From positions 620,001 through 684,000 of the forward strand of contig JACYUQ010000003.1 in the NCBI GenBank assembly GCA_014841835.1: a stretch of DNA of 64,000 bases, read 5' to 3'. The translations under genes and the position numbers were made by a program. A model generated the notes under the pieces. That model searched no databases and was not told the origin of the DNA. It was given only the letters and a program-made list of their open reading frames with translations. Positions 26,026 to 35,115 of the stretch are shown piece after piece; positions within the stretch are counted from its first letter, which is position 1, and each line of letters starts with the position of its first letter. This DNA is from Oxalobacteraceae sp. CFBP 13730 (GTDB lineage: Bacteria; Pseudomonadota; Gammaproteobacteria; Burkholderiales; Burkholderiaceae_D).

Positions 26026-26484
26026 ATGGTCGAATGTACATTCAAACTCAACGGTAAGCCGCTGAGTACGTTTGAAATGCGCTCGTTAACATTTCCAGCC
26101 TTTTCCGGGCTTGGTGAACATAAAAATCGACGGGAGTTCGCTTGTGCCGCAGGCGTAGGCCCAATTCCGCCAGGGGCCTACTACATCGTGAATCGTCAGT
26201 CAGGCGGCAGGCTCGGTCCGCTACTTGATTTCATCAAGGACAGGTCCGACTGGTTTGCCCTGTACGCAGCCGACAAGCACATTGACGATGAAGTCTTTTG
26301 CGATACCGTGAAACGAGGAAATTTCAGGCTGCATCCGGCAGGTACGCGCGGCATCAGTCAAGGGTGCATTACGCTGACAACCCGGACTGACTTCGACATA
26401 CTTCGACATCAACTCATCGCAGGCGGTCAGGTTCTCATTCCAGGCACCTCATTACACGCTTATGGCCGAGTCACTGTCCAATGA
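26026..26484 (+). CDS. Tlde1-like L,D-transpeptidase effector (DUF2778)
   Basis: 152-residue peptidoglycan-targeting enzyme candidate. The catalytic segment LHPAGTRGISQGC places His103, Ser111 and Cys114 in the H-x(n)-SxGC arrangement of the YkuD/DUF2778 families. Upstream GVGPIPPGAYYIVNRQSGG is the other conserved Tlde1 signature (GPIPxGxYYI). Salmonella Tlde1 is a T6SS effector that edits or exchanges peptidoglycan stem peptides. There is no signal peptide, as for T6SS cargo. AAGGAG lies 8 bases before the ATG. It overlaps the next gene by ATGA, the standard effector-immunity layout. Local GC is low (28 of 60 bases at 26041-26100), suggesting transfer into the flagellar locus. Confidence 0.85.
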   Translation: MVECTFKLNGKPLSTFEMRSLTFPAFSGLGEHKNRREFACAAGVGPIPPGAYYIVNRQSGGRLGPLLDFIKDRSDWFALYAADKHIDDEVFCDTVKRGNFRLHPAGTRGISQGCITLTTRTDFDILRHQLIAGGQVLIPGTSLHAYGRVTVQ

Positions 26485-26756
26485 AGAGAGCACTGATACG
26501 ACTGTCTCTGATCATCTGGATCCTTGCTGGCACTGTTATGCTCGCTCGTTTTCTGATTCTCCATCACGACCTTTTCCCACCGTTCCCGGAAACGTGGGCA
26601 ATTTGGCTGATCAACCTGTACGGCTCAAGGGATGGCGAAGAGCTGGCCGATCTTGAAATACTCGTCGCCCTGGGGCTGGCCTTCAGCGCAATTCTGACGG
26701 TCACTACGCTTGGCTGGCTGGTCTGGCGTCAAGTCCATCGCCCTGCTCCGGCATGA
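26481..26756 (+). CDS. Two-helix membrane protein, probable Tlde1 immunity
   Basis: 91 residues with two strong membrane helices (about 6-28 and 60-84) joined by a loop of about 30 residues containing PPFPETWAIWLINLY that would sit in the periplasm if both ends are cytoplasmic. The start overlaps the effector stop (ATGA), so it is made together with the effector. Known immunity partners of Tlde1 are small membrane-associated proteins whose periplasmic part blocks the enzyme; the role here rests on adjacency and topology, not on sequence similarity that I can recognise. Confidence 0.7.
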   Translation: MKRALIRLSLIIWILAGTVMLARFLILHHDLFPPFPETWAIWLINLYGSRDGEELADLEILVALGLAFSAILTVTTLGWLVWRQVHRPAPA

Positions 26757-26792
26757 TGAACACGGGGCAGCGCCTGCGCTGCCCCATCCCTG

Positions 26793-28904
26793 TTACATCG
26801 GCACGCCCACCAGGCTCGTCACCCGGATCGTCTTGGTCTCTGGCACTTCGGCATGCGACAGCACCTTGAGCGCAGGCACGGCGCGGCGCAAAAAGCGCGA
26901 CAGCAGCACGCGCAGCGGCGCCGGCACCAGGAGCACGGGCGACAAGCCCATCTGCTCTTGCTGGTTGGCAGCGTGCGCCGCCTGCTGCGCGATGGTGTCG
27001 GCCAGGCCCGGCTCGATGCCGGTACCGTCGCCGCCAGCGCCCATCGCCTGCATCAACAGGCGCTCGAGGCGGTTGTCCAGCGTCATCACCGACAGCTCGT
27101 TCTCGCCCGGGAACAATTGCTGGACGATCGCACGGCCCAGCGACACGCGCACCACGGCGGTCAGTTCGGCCGGATCCTGGGTCATGCCGGCGTGCTCCGA
27201 CAGCGCTTCGATGATCGAGCGCATGTCGCGGATGTGCACGCCTTCGACCAGCAGGTTCTGCAGCACTTTTTGCAGCGTCGACAGCGAGACGACTTTCGGC
27301 ACCAGGTCTTCGACCAGTTTCGGGGTTTCCTTGCCCAGGTGGTCCAGCAGCGCCTGCACTTCCATGCGGCCCAGCAGTTCCGACGCGTGCAGCGTGATCA
27401 GGTGGTTCAGGTGTGTGGCAACGACGGTGCCGGCATCGACCACCGTGTAGCCCATGCTTTGCGCTTCGTCGCGCAGGCTTGCCTCAATCCAGGTCGCCGG
27501 CAGGCCGAAGGCCGGGTCGGTGGTGACCACGCCTGGCAGCGTGCCGCTGGCCATGCCCGGGTTGATTGCCAAAAACTGGCCGTTGAGTGCTTCGCCACTG
27601 CCCACTTCGACGCCCTTGAGCGTGATGCGGTAAGCCGATGGCTTGAGTTCCAGGTTGTCGCGGATGTGCACTGGCGGCGCCAGAAAACCCACTTCTTGCG
27701 CGAACTTCTTGCGGATGCCCTTGATGCGCTTGAGCAGCTCGCCGCCCTGGTTCTTGTCGACCAGCGGAATCAGGCGGTAGCCCACTTCCAGGCCCAGCGT
27801 ATCGACCGGCATCACGTCCTGCCAGGTCGCTTCTTCGCTCTCGGCCGGCGCCGTACGGGCAGCAGCTGCAGCGTCGGCCACGGCGGCGGCTTCTGCGGCG
27901 GCGGGCGCTTCTTTCTTGCGCTTCGAGATGAAGTAGCCACCGGCAGCGAGCGAGCCGGCCAGCAGCAGGAACACGAAGTTCGGCATGCCCGGGATCATGC
28001 CCAGGCCGCCGATGATGGCGGCGGTGATGTACAGCGATTCAGGGCGGGCGAACAGTTGCGTGGTCAGCTGCGAGCTGACGTCTTCATCGTTGGCCACGCG
28101 CGAGACCACCATACCGGCCGCGATCGAGATGATCAGCGAAGGAATCTGGGCGACCAGGCCGTCACCGATGGCCAGCAGCGTGTAGATCTTGGTCGCTTCG
28201 CCAATGGCCAGGTCGTGCATCACGACGCCGACGATCAGGCCGCCGATGATGTTGATGACGGTAATCATTATGCCGGCGACAGCGTCACCCTTCACGTACT
28301 TCGACGCACCGTCCATCGCGCCATAGAATTCGGCTTCTTGCGAGACTTCCTGGCGGCGCTTGCGCGCTTCGTCTTCGCCGATCAGGCCGGCGTTCAGGTC
28401 GGCGTCGATCGCCATCTGCTTGCCCGGCATCGCGTCCAGCGCAAAGCGAGCGCCGACTTCGGCGATACGGCCCGCACCCTTGGTCACGACCGAGAAGTTG
28501 ATGATGGTCAGAATGACGAAGACGACGATACCGACGGTGTAGTTACCGCCGATCAGGAAGTGGCCGAATGCCTCGATGACCTTGCCGGCAGCGGCGCCGC
28601 CCGTGTGGCCTTCGGTCAGCACGATTCGGGTCGAAGCAACGTTCAGCGCCAGGCGCAGCATCGTCGAGACCAGCAGGATGGCCGGGAACGCCAGAAAGTC
28701 GAGCGGCTTGACCGTGTACAGCGCGGTCAGCAGCACGATGATCGACAGCGCGATATTGAAACTGAAAAACACGTCCAGCACGAACGCCGGCAACGGCAAG
28801 ATCATCATCGCCAACAGCATGATGATCAGGATCGGGGCTGCCGCCTTGCCGCCTTGTGCTCCAAGGCCGCTCATCCAGGCTGGCAGTTTCATGCTGTTGG
28901 TCAT
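26793..28904 (-). CDS. flhA: Flagellar type III export gate protein FlhA
   Basis: Core of the flagellar export gate, 703 residues. Eight membrane helices lie in about residues 18-330, containing the FHIPEP signature region (IIVLLTALYTVKPLDFLAFP ... STMLRLALNVASTR) and the conserved cytoplasmic loop with GRIAEVGARFALDAMPGKQM. A long Ala/Glu-rich linker follows (about 330-360), then the cytoplasmic domain that docks export chaperones. The start overlaps the flhB stop by four bases. Its 3' end faces the Tlde1-like immunity gene across 36 bases. Confidence 0.97.
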   Translation of the reverse strand: MTNSMKLPAWMSGLGAQGGKAAAPILIIMLLAMMILPLPAFVLDVFFSFNIALSIIVLLTALYTVKPLDFLAFPAILLVSTMLRLALNVASTRIVLTEGHTGGAAAGKVIEAFGHFLIGGNYTVGIVVFVILTIINFSVVTKGAGRIAEVGARFALDAMPGKQMAIDADLNAGLIGEDEARKRRQEVSQEAEFYGAMDGASKYVKGDAVAGIMITVINIIGGLIVGVVMHDLAIGEATKIYTLLAIGDGLVAQIPSLIISIAAGMVVSRVANDEDVSSQLTTQLFARPESLYITAAIIGGLGMIPGMPNFVFLLLAGSLAAGGYFISKRKKEAPAAAEAAAVADAAAAARTAPAESEEATWQDVMPVDTLGLEVGYRLIPLVDKNQGGELLKRIKGIRKKFAQEVGFLAPPVHIRDNLELKPSAYRITLKGVEVGSGEALNGQFLAINPGMASGTLPGVVTTDPAFGLPATWIEASLRDEAQSMGYTVVDAGTVVATHLNHLITLHASELLGRMEVQALLDHLGKETPKLVEDLVPKVVSLSTLQKVLQNLLVEGVHIRDMRSIIEALSEHAGMTQDPAELTAVVRVSLGRAIVQQLFPGENELSVMTLDNRLERLLMQAMGAGGDGTGIEPGLADTIAQQAAHAANQQEQMGLSPVLLVPAPLRVLLSRFLRRAVPALKVLSHAEVPETKTIRVTSLVGVPM

Positions 28905-30076
28905 TCAGTTGCTCCATTATCGGGTGCCGGTCGCTGTTGCGAAGCCGGGTTCAGCGGGTCCATCTCGGCAGGTACTTTCAACCTGGTCGGGCGATCCGGG
29001 TAGTCGCCCTCGCCTTTCTTGTAAGCCCGCAACTGGTACACGTAGGCCAGCACTTCTGCCACCGCCGAGTACAGCTTTTCCGGAATCTCTTCATCGATCT
29101 CGGTGTGCTTGAACAGGGCGCGGGCCAGGGCCGGGGCTTCGAGCATGGGCACCTTGTTCTCGGCGCCCATTTCGCGGATCTTGGCCGCGACGTCATCGAC
29201 GCCCTTGGCCACCACCCGCGGTGCTCCCTTGCCATCCGCGTACTTCAGTGCGACTGCATAATGGGTCGGATTGGTAACGATCACATCAGCAGTAGGGACA
29301 TTTTGCATCATCCGGCCCCGTGCCATTTCGCGCTGCATCTGCCGAATCTTCCCCTTAATCTGAGGATTGCCGTCCGATTCCTTCGATTCCTGGATCATTT
29401 CCTGGCGCGTCATTTTCAGTTTGTCTTTCCAATGCCACAACTGATAGGGGCCATCGATGAGGGCAATCACCCCCAGCGCGCCGGTGATGAACAGGAACGA
29501 GCGGCCAATCATGTCGCCAACGTGGGCGCTGCTTTCATTGAGCGGCTCGACCGCCAGGCCCAGCATCGCCTCTTTCTGCCCGCTGACGACGATCCAGGCC
29601 ACCACGCCAATGACGATCGTCTTGATGATGGCTTTGAGCAGCTCAACCAGCGCGTTCTTGGAGAACATATTGCCGATCCCCTTCATCGGGTTGAGCTTGC
29701 CGAAGTTCGGCATGAATGCCTTGGACGAGAACAGCCAGCCACCGATCAGCATCGGCGAGATCAGGGCGATGAGCATGACGGCGCCGGCGATCGGCAGACA
29801 GGCCAGCAGGACGCTGACGATGTCGTTGAGAATACGTTCGAGCAGGATATTGGGATTGAAGATTTGCTCGCGGTCGAGCGTGAGACCGGACTTCAGCGAG
29901 GTCGCCAGCCTGCCGACGAGCATGCCGCCAAATGCCCACAAGCAGGCGCCGGCCGTCATCAGCACGGTGAAGGTTGCCAGCTCGCGCGAGCGGGGAACGT
30001 CGCCTTCTTCGCGCGCTTTCTCGATCTTTCTGGGCGAGGCATCTTCGGTCTTTTCTGCGTCGCTATCTTCCGACAT
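28901..30076 (-). CDS. flhB: Flagellar type III export switch protein FlhB
   Basis: Controls the switch from rod/hook to filament export. The start is confirmed by the typical DAEKTEDASPRKIEKAREEGDVPRSRELATF opening (SD...KTE, P-R-K). Four membrane helices lie at about 33-60, 88-110, 145-165 and 190-210. The autocleavage motif NPTH falls at residues 269-272, the classical position, followed by YAVALKY. Length 391. It is translationally coupled to flhA (ATGA). The upstream 179 bases to the WecA-like gene would hold the flhBA promoter. Confidence 0.97.
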   Translation of the reverse strand: MSEDSDAEKTEDASPRKIEKAREEGDVPRSRELATFTVLMTAGACLWAFGGMLVGRLATSLKSGLTLDREQIFNPNILLERILNDIVSVLLACLPIAGAVMLIALISPMLIGGWLFSSKAFMPNFGKLNPMKGIGNMFSKNALVELLKAIIKTIVIGVVAWIVVSGQKEAMLGLAVEPLNESSAHVGDMIGRSFLFITGALGVIALIDGPYQLWHWKDKLKMTRQEMIQESKESDGNPQIKGKIRQMQREMARGRMMQNVPTADVIVTNPTHYAVALKYADGKGAPRVVAKGVDDVAAKIREMGAENKVPMLEAPALARALFKHTEIDEEIPEKLYSAVAEVLAYVYQLRAYKKGEGDYPDRPTRLKVPAEMDPLNPASQQRPAPDNGATE

Positions 30077-30214
30077 GGGGCCCCCGCTCGATTGGCATGC
30101 AATATCTTATCCGCGCCTTTGTGCAGCGCAAGCGAGATTATCGCCGAGATTGCCGTGCGGACAGGTCGAGAACAGGGAGGGAAACCGGCCCCAGTTCAGT
30201 GGCGGCGGCGTGGA

Positions 30215-30249
30215 GACTGCGGACTGCGGACTGCGGACTGCGGACTGCG
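30215..30249. repeat. Five perfect tandem copies of GACTGCG
   Basis: Five uninterrupted 7-base units run from 30215 to 30249, six bases past the stop codon of the minus-strand WecA-like gene and upstream of flhB. Seven is not a multiple of three, but the array is outside both coding regions. Such arrays vary in copy number by slippage; here that could alter the spacing between the two transcription units or read-through. Confidence 0.9.
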
Positions 30250-30255
30250 TGCAGC

Positions 30256-31545
30256 CTACACGCGGCGGCGCGCGAGGACTGGCACCGTTTGCTGGTGGCC
30301 GTGATCCGACAGGCTGCCTGGCTGATTGACAGATGGATTGGCGATACGGGCAGCAACCAGCCCGCCAGTAGGGCCCTGGCCATGGCTGCTGGGAATGAGC
30401 GGCTTGGATGCGGCGGCGCCCGCCTTCGGCGCCAGCGGTGCGGCCATAACCGGCATGGCGATCGGTGCGTGGCGGCGACGGGCGCGCCAGGCCAAAACGA
30501 CCAGCGCGTACACACCGATGTACAGCGCAAAACTGGCCAGCGCGCCCTGCACCAGTACCTCTGGCTCGCCTGCATAGTTGACGGCCAGCACAGCCGGCAC
30601 CAGCGCAATGCCCCATGAGACCGGCGAAACGAAGGCATTGCGCAGCGGCGGTGGCAGCATGCGTAGGTAGCGCGCGGTGATTGCCGTCTTGACCAGGCTG
30701 TGCAGGTGCCAGCTGTCCGGATGGCCAGGATGACGCCGGCACCACAGGCGACGCATGATCGTGAAGACGGTTTCGAATACCGGGTAGGCACAGGCCAGCA
30801 GCGGCGCCCAGGCAGACACCGACGGATTGCGGTACACCAGCATCACCGACAACCAGGCCAGCAGGAAGCCGAGCAGGTAGGCGCCGCCATCCCCAAGGAA
30901 CAGCTTACCCAACGGGAAATTGACGACGAAAAAGCCGGCGGTCACCGCGCAGATCACGAAGCACAACTGCGCCAGATGAATGTCGCCAGCACCGTTGGCA
31001 ATCAGGCCGAGCGTGCCCAGGCCGATGACGACGGTGCCGCTGGCCAGACCGTTGAAACCATCGATGATGTTGACCGCATTGGCCACGCCACCCACTGCGA
31101 ATGCGGTAAACAGTACGGAGAACGGCAACCAGGCGAGCATGCCATCAAGCAGTGGCAGGCCCGTATGCTGCAAGCTCACGCCCGTCAGGCACCAGCACAC
31201 GACGCCACTACCGATGGTGGCCAGCAGGCGGGTGCGTACCGAGACAGTGCGGGTCAGGTCTTCGGCCAGGCCAAAGACAAAGGCTGGCAACGAAGCGATA
31301 AGAACTGGCAGCAACAAATCGCGCTGCGCCGGTGGCAAGACACCCAGTGCCAGCCACAGGCCGGTCATGATGGCAGCGCCACCGATACGTGGGGTTGGGG
31401 TGATATGAAATTTCTGCACGCCACGCGTTGCATCAAGCGAGTAGCGGCCATGCCAGCGTGTGGTGAGCACGAGCAGGAGCGATACGATCAGCGATGTGGC
31501 AAAGCCGATTTCGAGGCCGGCTAATGGCAGGTTATAAATACTCAT
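30256..31545 (-). CDS. WecA/MraY-family undecaprenyl-phosphate sugar-1-phosphate transferase
   Basis: Polytopic membrane enzyme that would attach a HexNAc-1-phosphate to undecaprenyl phosphate to start a surface glycan. About ten hydrophobic helices are visible. Motifs: TPRIGGAAI (residues 51-59), the aspartate-bearing FGLAEDLTRTVSVRTRL, NAVNIIDGFNGLASG, and FLGDGGAYLLGF. The last deviates from the usual GD[SA]GS. The cytoplasmic histidine motif is reduced to HLHS. The final 75 residues are a low-complexity Ala/Pro/His tail not usual in the family. Length 429. The sugar donor and the downstream pathway are unknown; other glycan-assembly genes are absent nearby. Confidence 0.85.
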   Translation of the reverse strand: MSIYNLPLAGLEIGFATSLIVSLLLVLTTRWHGRYSLDATRGVQKFHITPTPRIGGAAIMTGLWLALGVLPPAQRDLLLPVLIASLPAFVFGLAEDLTRTVSVRTRLLATIGSGVVCWCLTGVSLQHTGLPLLDGMLAWLPFSVLFTAFAVGGVANAVNIIDGFNGLASGTVVIGLGTLGLIANGAGDIHLAQLCFVICAVTAGFFVVNFPLGKLFLGDGGAYLLGFLLAWLSVMLVYRNPSVSAWAPLLACAYPVFETVFTIMRRLWCRRHPGHPDSWHLHSLVKTAITARYLRMLPPPLRNAFVSPVSWGIALVPAVLAVNYAGEPEVLVQGALASFALYIGVYALVVLAWRARRRHAPIAMPVMAAPLAPKAGAAASKPLIPSSHGQGPTGGLVAARIANPSVNQPGSLSDHGHQQTVPVLARRRV

Positions 31546-31872
31546 AGAACCACTTGGTTAACTCGTCAATTCTATCGCATTTCACGTCATTTCCTTCACT
31601 ATCGCGCCAACCCTCGCTTTTCCACGCAATCTTGTACGTTATTAGCAACGCGACGCAAGCCATTGATTGTGAAAGACTTATTGAATGATTTTAAGTACAT
31701 TGCAACGCAACAATCAATAGTCCAGATACTTCCCCTACCATTTCCCCACAAATTGTTACATTTTTGTGTTGTGATATTTAGATAGATTTATTTGCTGATG
31801 AAATCTGGGTAGATATAGCGTGACACTATTTAAAAGTACGGGCGTTCGATTCAATCTGCTGTAACGCCTGCC
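31546..31872. other. AT-rich intergenic region
   Basis: These 327 bases lie between the FAH-family stop and the WecA-like start, both on the minus strand, so the WecA-like promoter must be here. The stretch 31620-31830 is strikingly AT-rich for this genome. No gene, strong hairpin or confident -35/-10 pair was found. Confidence 0.5.
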
Positions 31873-32880
31873 TCAGGCCGTAGCAGCCTTGAGGGTCTGC
31901 TCGATGGCGCCAAACAGCGATTTGCCATGCCCGTCGAGCATGTCGATATGGACGGTATCGCCAAAGCGCATGAATGGCGTGAGCGCTTCGCTGCCATTGG
32001 CCATTTCGAGCCAGCGTGCCTCGGCAATGCTGGCATAGCCCGGGGTGTGGCGGCGGGTTGCCCGGTTCGACACCACGCCCGCGCTGACGATCGTCCCGGC
32101 CGTCACCGGTCGCGTCATCGCCAGCGCCGACAGCAGCTGCGCAAAATTGAACGTCATGTCCTCACCCGCCTCGAGTGTGCCGACCGGATTGCCATTGACC
32201 CGTACGCGCAGCGGCAGCGCGGCTTTCGCGGCGGTCCAGGCGTCGCCCAGTTCGTCCGGCGTGACTGCCACCGGGGCAAATGCGGTGACCGGCTTTGCCT
32301 GCAGCAGGCCGAAGCCCGCCGCCAGCGCATCCGGCACCAGGTTGCGCAGCGTGATGGCATTGGCCAGCAATAACAAGCGAATCTGACCCAGCGCCGCATC
32401 GGGCGTCGCGCCCTGGCGCAGGTCGCCACTGACGATGGCCAGTTCAGCGCCAAAGTCGATGCCCCACTCTTCGCGCGCCAGCACCAGGTGCTGTGTGGGG
32501 CCAAGCAAACCGTCGCCCGCGACCTGCTGCAGCTGCGGTGCGTCGCGCCATGCGGCCGGTACGCTGCGTCCAAGCGCGCGCTGTTCCAGGTCGTGATGGT
32601 GCAGATAAGTAGCCCCGCACACGCGGCTGCTGGCGCGCGGCAATGGCGCCATGCATTGGGCAGGGTCGAAGTCGAATGCGCGGCGCGCTTTGGCGTCGCC
32701 TTTGCCGTCGTTGAGTTGACGGTAGAGTGCATCGAGTTGCGGCGCAATAAAGGCCCAGTCATCGAGCGCGGCGCGCAAACTTGGCGCGATGCCGTCGGCA
32801 ATGTGAGCAGTGGACAGGTCGCGCGACACCACGGCCAGTTGGCCGTCGCGGGTGCCGTCGTCCAGCGAGGCAAGTTTCAT
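31873..32880 (-). CDS. Fumarylacetoacetate hydrolase-family protein
   Basis: 335-residue FAH-superfamily enzyme. The C-terminal catalytic domain shows the metal-binding region DFGAELAIVSGD, with its acidic residues, preceded by LVLAREEWGI; FNFAQLLSALAM and VSAGVVSNRATRR follow, with GDTVHIDMLDGHGKSLFGAIEQ at the end. The N-terminal segment contains RVCGATYLHHHDLEQRA. The exact substrate cannot be read: the family covers fumarylacetoacetate, acylpyruvates and related diketo acids. No homogentisate or tyrosine catabolic genes are adjacent, so hydrolysis of fumarylacetoacetate itself is uncertain. Confidence 0.88.
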   Translation of the reverse strand: MKLASLDDGTRDGQLAVVSRDLSTAHIADGIAPSLRAALDDWAFIAPQLDALYRQLNDGKGDAKARRAFDFDPAQCMAPLPRASSRVCGATYLHHHDLEQRALGRSVPAAWRDAPQLQQVAGDGLLGPTQHLVLAREEWGIDFGAELAIVSGDLRQGATPDAALGQIRLLLLANAITLRNLVPDALAAGFGLLQAKPVTAFAPVAVTPDELGDAWTAAKAALPLRVRVNGNPVGTLEAGEDMTFNFAQLLSALAMTRPVTAGTIVSAGVVSNRATRRHTPGYASIAEARWLEMANGSEALTPFMRFGDTVHIDMLDGHGKSLFGAIEQTLKAATA

Positions 32881-32935
32881 AGGCGGGCTCGTGGGAACAA
32901 GCCCGCCATTCTACGGTACGGCAGGTGTGCAGCGA

Positions 32936-34030
32936 TCAATACTTGACGATGACACCGACGCCCAGGCTGCGCTGGAAGTAGTTGTAGTCGATCATGCTCT
33001 GGCCATAGCCGGCGAACGCATTGACATAGCCCTTGATCGGGCCGACGAGCGGGAATGCCCAGCCGACCTGCACTGCACCCTTGTCGGTGCTGAAGTTGCG
33101 GCGCACGAGGGCCGAAATTTCATGGCCGCTACCCATGCGGTAATTGCCGGCCAGTTCGAAGCGACCCATGTAATCGGTGATGTCCGGGTTGTTGTCGTCT
33201 TCCAGCGATTCATTGACACGCTTCCAGAGCTTGGCGGTCATGGTCAGCGGACCACGTTCCAGGCCAACCTGGGCGTAATAGCGGTTCCAGCTGCGCGACA
33301 GGCTCGACGACTGACCGTTCGACTGGTGCACGAAGCCCAGGTTCAGGAAGCGCACGTTGATGCCGGCCAGGGCGAAGTCCAGTGGCATGACTGCCATGAT
33401 CTCCGGCTGGTAATTGGTTTCGCGGAACGGGCTCGATGCCTTGTGATTGGCCGCTTGCCAGAACGAATTCTGGGTGTAGCCGAACCAGACGTCGATCGGT
33501 TGCTCGAACAGGGTTTCGACCAGTTTCATCTTCACGCTGAGCTGGAATTCCAGTTCGGCCTTCGACAGACCTTCGGCATCCGGATCGGTCGCCAGGAAGT
33601 CCGCGTACGGCGCTTCGTTCGGGCGATGGGTGCGGGTGGCGATCAGATAGTTCGGGTGGTGCGGACGGAACTTGAACGCGCCGCGCTTGTCGCGCGGATC
33701 GAGTTCCCAGTGGCTGCTGAGCGTGTATTCAGCAGCGGCCTGGACGGTTGGATCGACGGTTGCGGTTTGGTCAACGGCGCTGTTCAGGGGGGCGTCGAAC
33801 GCGCTCTGAGCGGCCACGGCCGGCGCCACGACCGGGGTCGATGCGGCAGTTGTGCCAGCTGCGCCGCCAGTGCCGGCAACGCGGTCGAAACAGGCGAGGC
33901 GCTGGGCGCTGTCGAGGATCGGGGTGCATTCGGCCAGGGTGGCCGGCTGGCTCTGTGCCATGACTGGCAGCGCCAGCAGCAACGGGATCAGGGCGAGAGA
34001 ATGGGAGAGGCTCGGTCGGTATGCGTACAT
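32936..34030 (-). CDS. pldA: Outer-membrane phospholipase A
   Basis: Calcium-dependent, dimerising beta-barrel phospholipase that clears misplaced phospholipids from the outer leaflet. The start at 34030 gives MYAYRPSLSHSLALIPLLLALPVMAQS, a clean signal peptide, and 364 residues. A Cys-rich prefix and an Ala-rich linker (about 30-100) precede the barrel. The active-site segment FVHQSNGQSS...SRSWNR gives His235, Ser237 and Asn249, the same spacing as the catalytic triad of the E. coli enzyme. The last residues (SLGVGVIVKY) end in an aromatic, as outer-membrane proteins do. Frame open upstream of the ATG is non-coding. Confidence 0.94.
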   Translation of the reverse strand: MYAYRPSLSHSLALIPLLLALPVMAQSQPATLAECTPILDSAQRLACFDRVAGTGGAAGTTAASTPVVAPAVAAQSAFDAPLNSAVDQTATVDPTVQAAAEYTLSSHWELDPRDKRGAFKFRPHHPNYLIATRTHRPNEAPYADFLATDPDAEGLSKAELEFQLSVKMKLVETLFEQPIDVWFGYTQNSFWQAANHKASSPFRETNYQPEIMAVMPLDFALAGINVRFLNLGFVHQSNGQSSSLSRSWNRYYAQVGLERGPLTMTAKLWKRVNESLEDDNNPDITDYMGRFELAGNYRMGSGHEISALVRRNFSTDKGAVQVGWAFPLVGPIKGYVNAFAGYGQSMIDYNYFQRSLGVGVIVKY

Positions 34031-34184
34031 GGTTATTTTTCTGGAAAATTCATTCGTGCGACAACCGGTGCCCGGACGCCGTCGAAACGGAGTGTCGCGG
34101 AAATCGGCTGACAATGTCGCACGAATATTGTGGTTAAGCATGTTCCGTTGTGAAATTTCCACAACAGCATGCGGATGTGGTATG

Positions 34185-34901
34185 TCAGGCCGGTACGAGC
34201 AGGTCGAGCTGCGCCTGATCGAGGAAGCACCACTCACCTTCGGCCAGTCCCAGCGCGGCCAGCGTCAAGCCGCCGATCTGGGCCCGGTGCAGCGCGCTGC
34301 AGTGATTCTCGGCAGCAGCCAGCATGCGCTTGACCTGGTGGTACTTGCCCTGCTCCAGCACGATCTCGATGGCCCGCTCGTCCAGCTTGACGCAGGAAAC
34401 CGCCTTCAATGGCGCCGGCTCGTCGTGCAATTGCACACCAGCGAGCAGTTTTTCGACCAGTTCATCCGTCACCGGTTCGGCCGTGGTGGCGTGATACACC
34501 TTCGGCACATGGCGCTTGGGCGACGATTGCGCGTGGATGAACGGGCCGTCGTCTGACATCAGCAGCAGACCGGTCGTATCGTGATCGAGGCGGCCAACCG
34601 GTTGCACATCGCGCCAGGTAAATTGTTCTGGCAACAGGGTCAGCACGCCCGGATGGTGGCTCGGTTTGCGCGAGCACTCGAAGTTGGCCGGCTTGTACAG
34701 CGCAATATAGACACGCTCGCGGTACGCCCATTCTTCGTCGAACACGGTCAGGACCAGGCCGTCGGTTTCGAACGTGGCCTTGAAGTTATCGGCCACCTCG
34801 CCGTTGACGGCAACATCGCCATCCTCGATCAGGGCGCGGCAGTATTTGCGGGTGCCGAATCCCTGCGATTGCAGGATGCGGTCTAGGGACAGTTTACTCA
34901 T
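34185..34901 (-). CDS. rsuA: 16S rRNA pseudouridine synthase RsuA
   Basis: Makes pseudouridine in small-subunit rRNA (position 516 in E. coli numbering). The start at 34901 (MSKLSLDRILQ) gives 238 residues, the family length; the upstream in-frame ATG would add unrelated residues. An S4 domain comes first (LDRILQSQGFGTRKYCRALI, with EDGDVAVNGEV). The catalytic loop VGRLDHDTTGLLLMSDDG contains the invariant Asp, and the C-terminal EGKYHQVKRM-type motif appears as EQGKYHQVKRML. Single gene by spacing. Confidence 0.94.
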   Translation of the reverse strand: MSKLSLDRILQSQGFGTRKYCRALIEDGDVAVNGEVADNFKATFETDGLVLTVFDEEWAYRERVYIALYKPANFECSRKPSHHPGVLTLLPEQFTWRDVQPVGRLDHDTTGLLLMSDDGPFIHAQSSPKRHVPKVYHATTAEPVTDELVEKLLAGVQLHDEPAPLKAVSCVKLDERAIEIVLEQGKYHQVKRMLAAAENHCSALHRAQIGGLTLAALGLAEGEWCFLDQAQLDLLVPA

Positions 34902-35115
34902 GGGGCGAGACTTTACCAGAAGCGGTCCGCCCCGGACAGACTGACAATTAGAGCAATGTTTTTTAGTCAACTTGCATGCCGCGATTCATTTGAGCAGCGT
35001 CAAGTCTGAAGAAATTCTTATTGATAGACTTCAACATGTTAGGAATCCGCCTAACGGCTTTGATGGTCCTTTGCCATACATCAAGGTGCAATTCCGCCAG
35101 AGAACAGGAACGAAC

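Noticed and set aside
26853..29003. Long plus-strand open frame across flhA
   Set aside because: Antisense to a fully conserved flhA; composition typical of mirror frames, no family-like segments.
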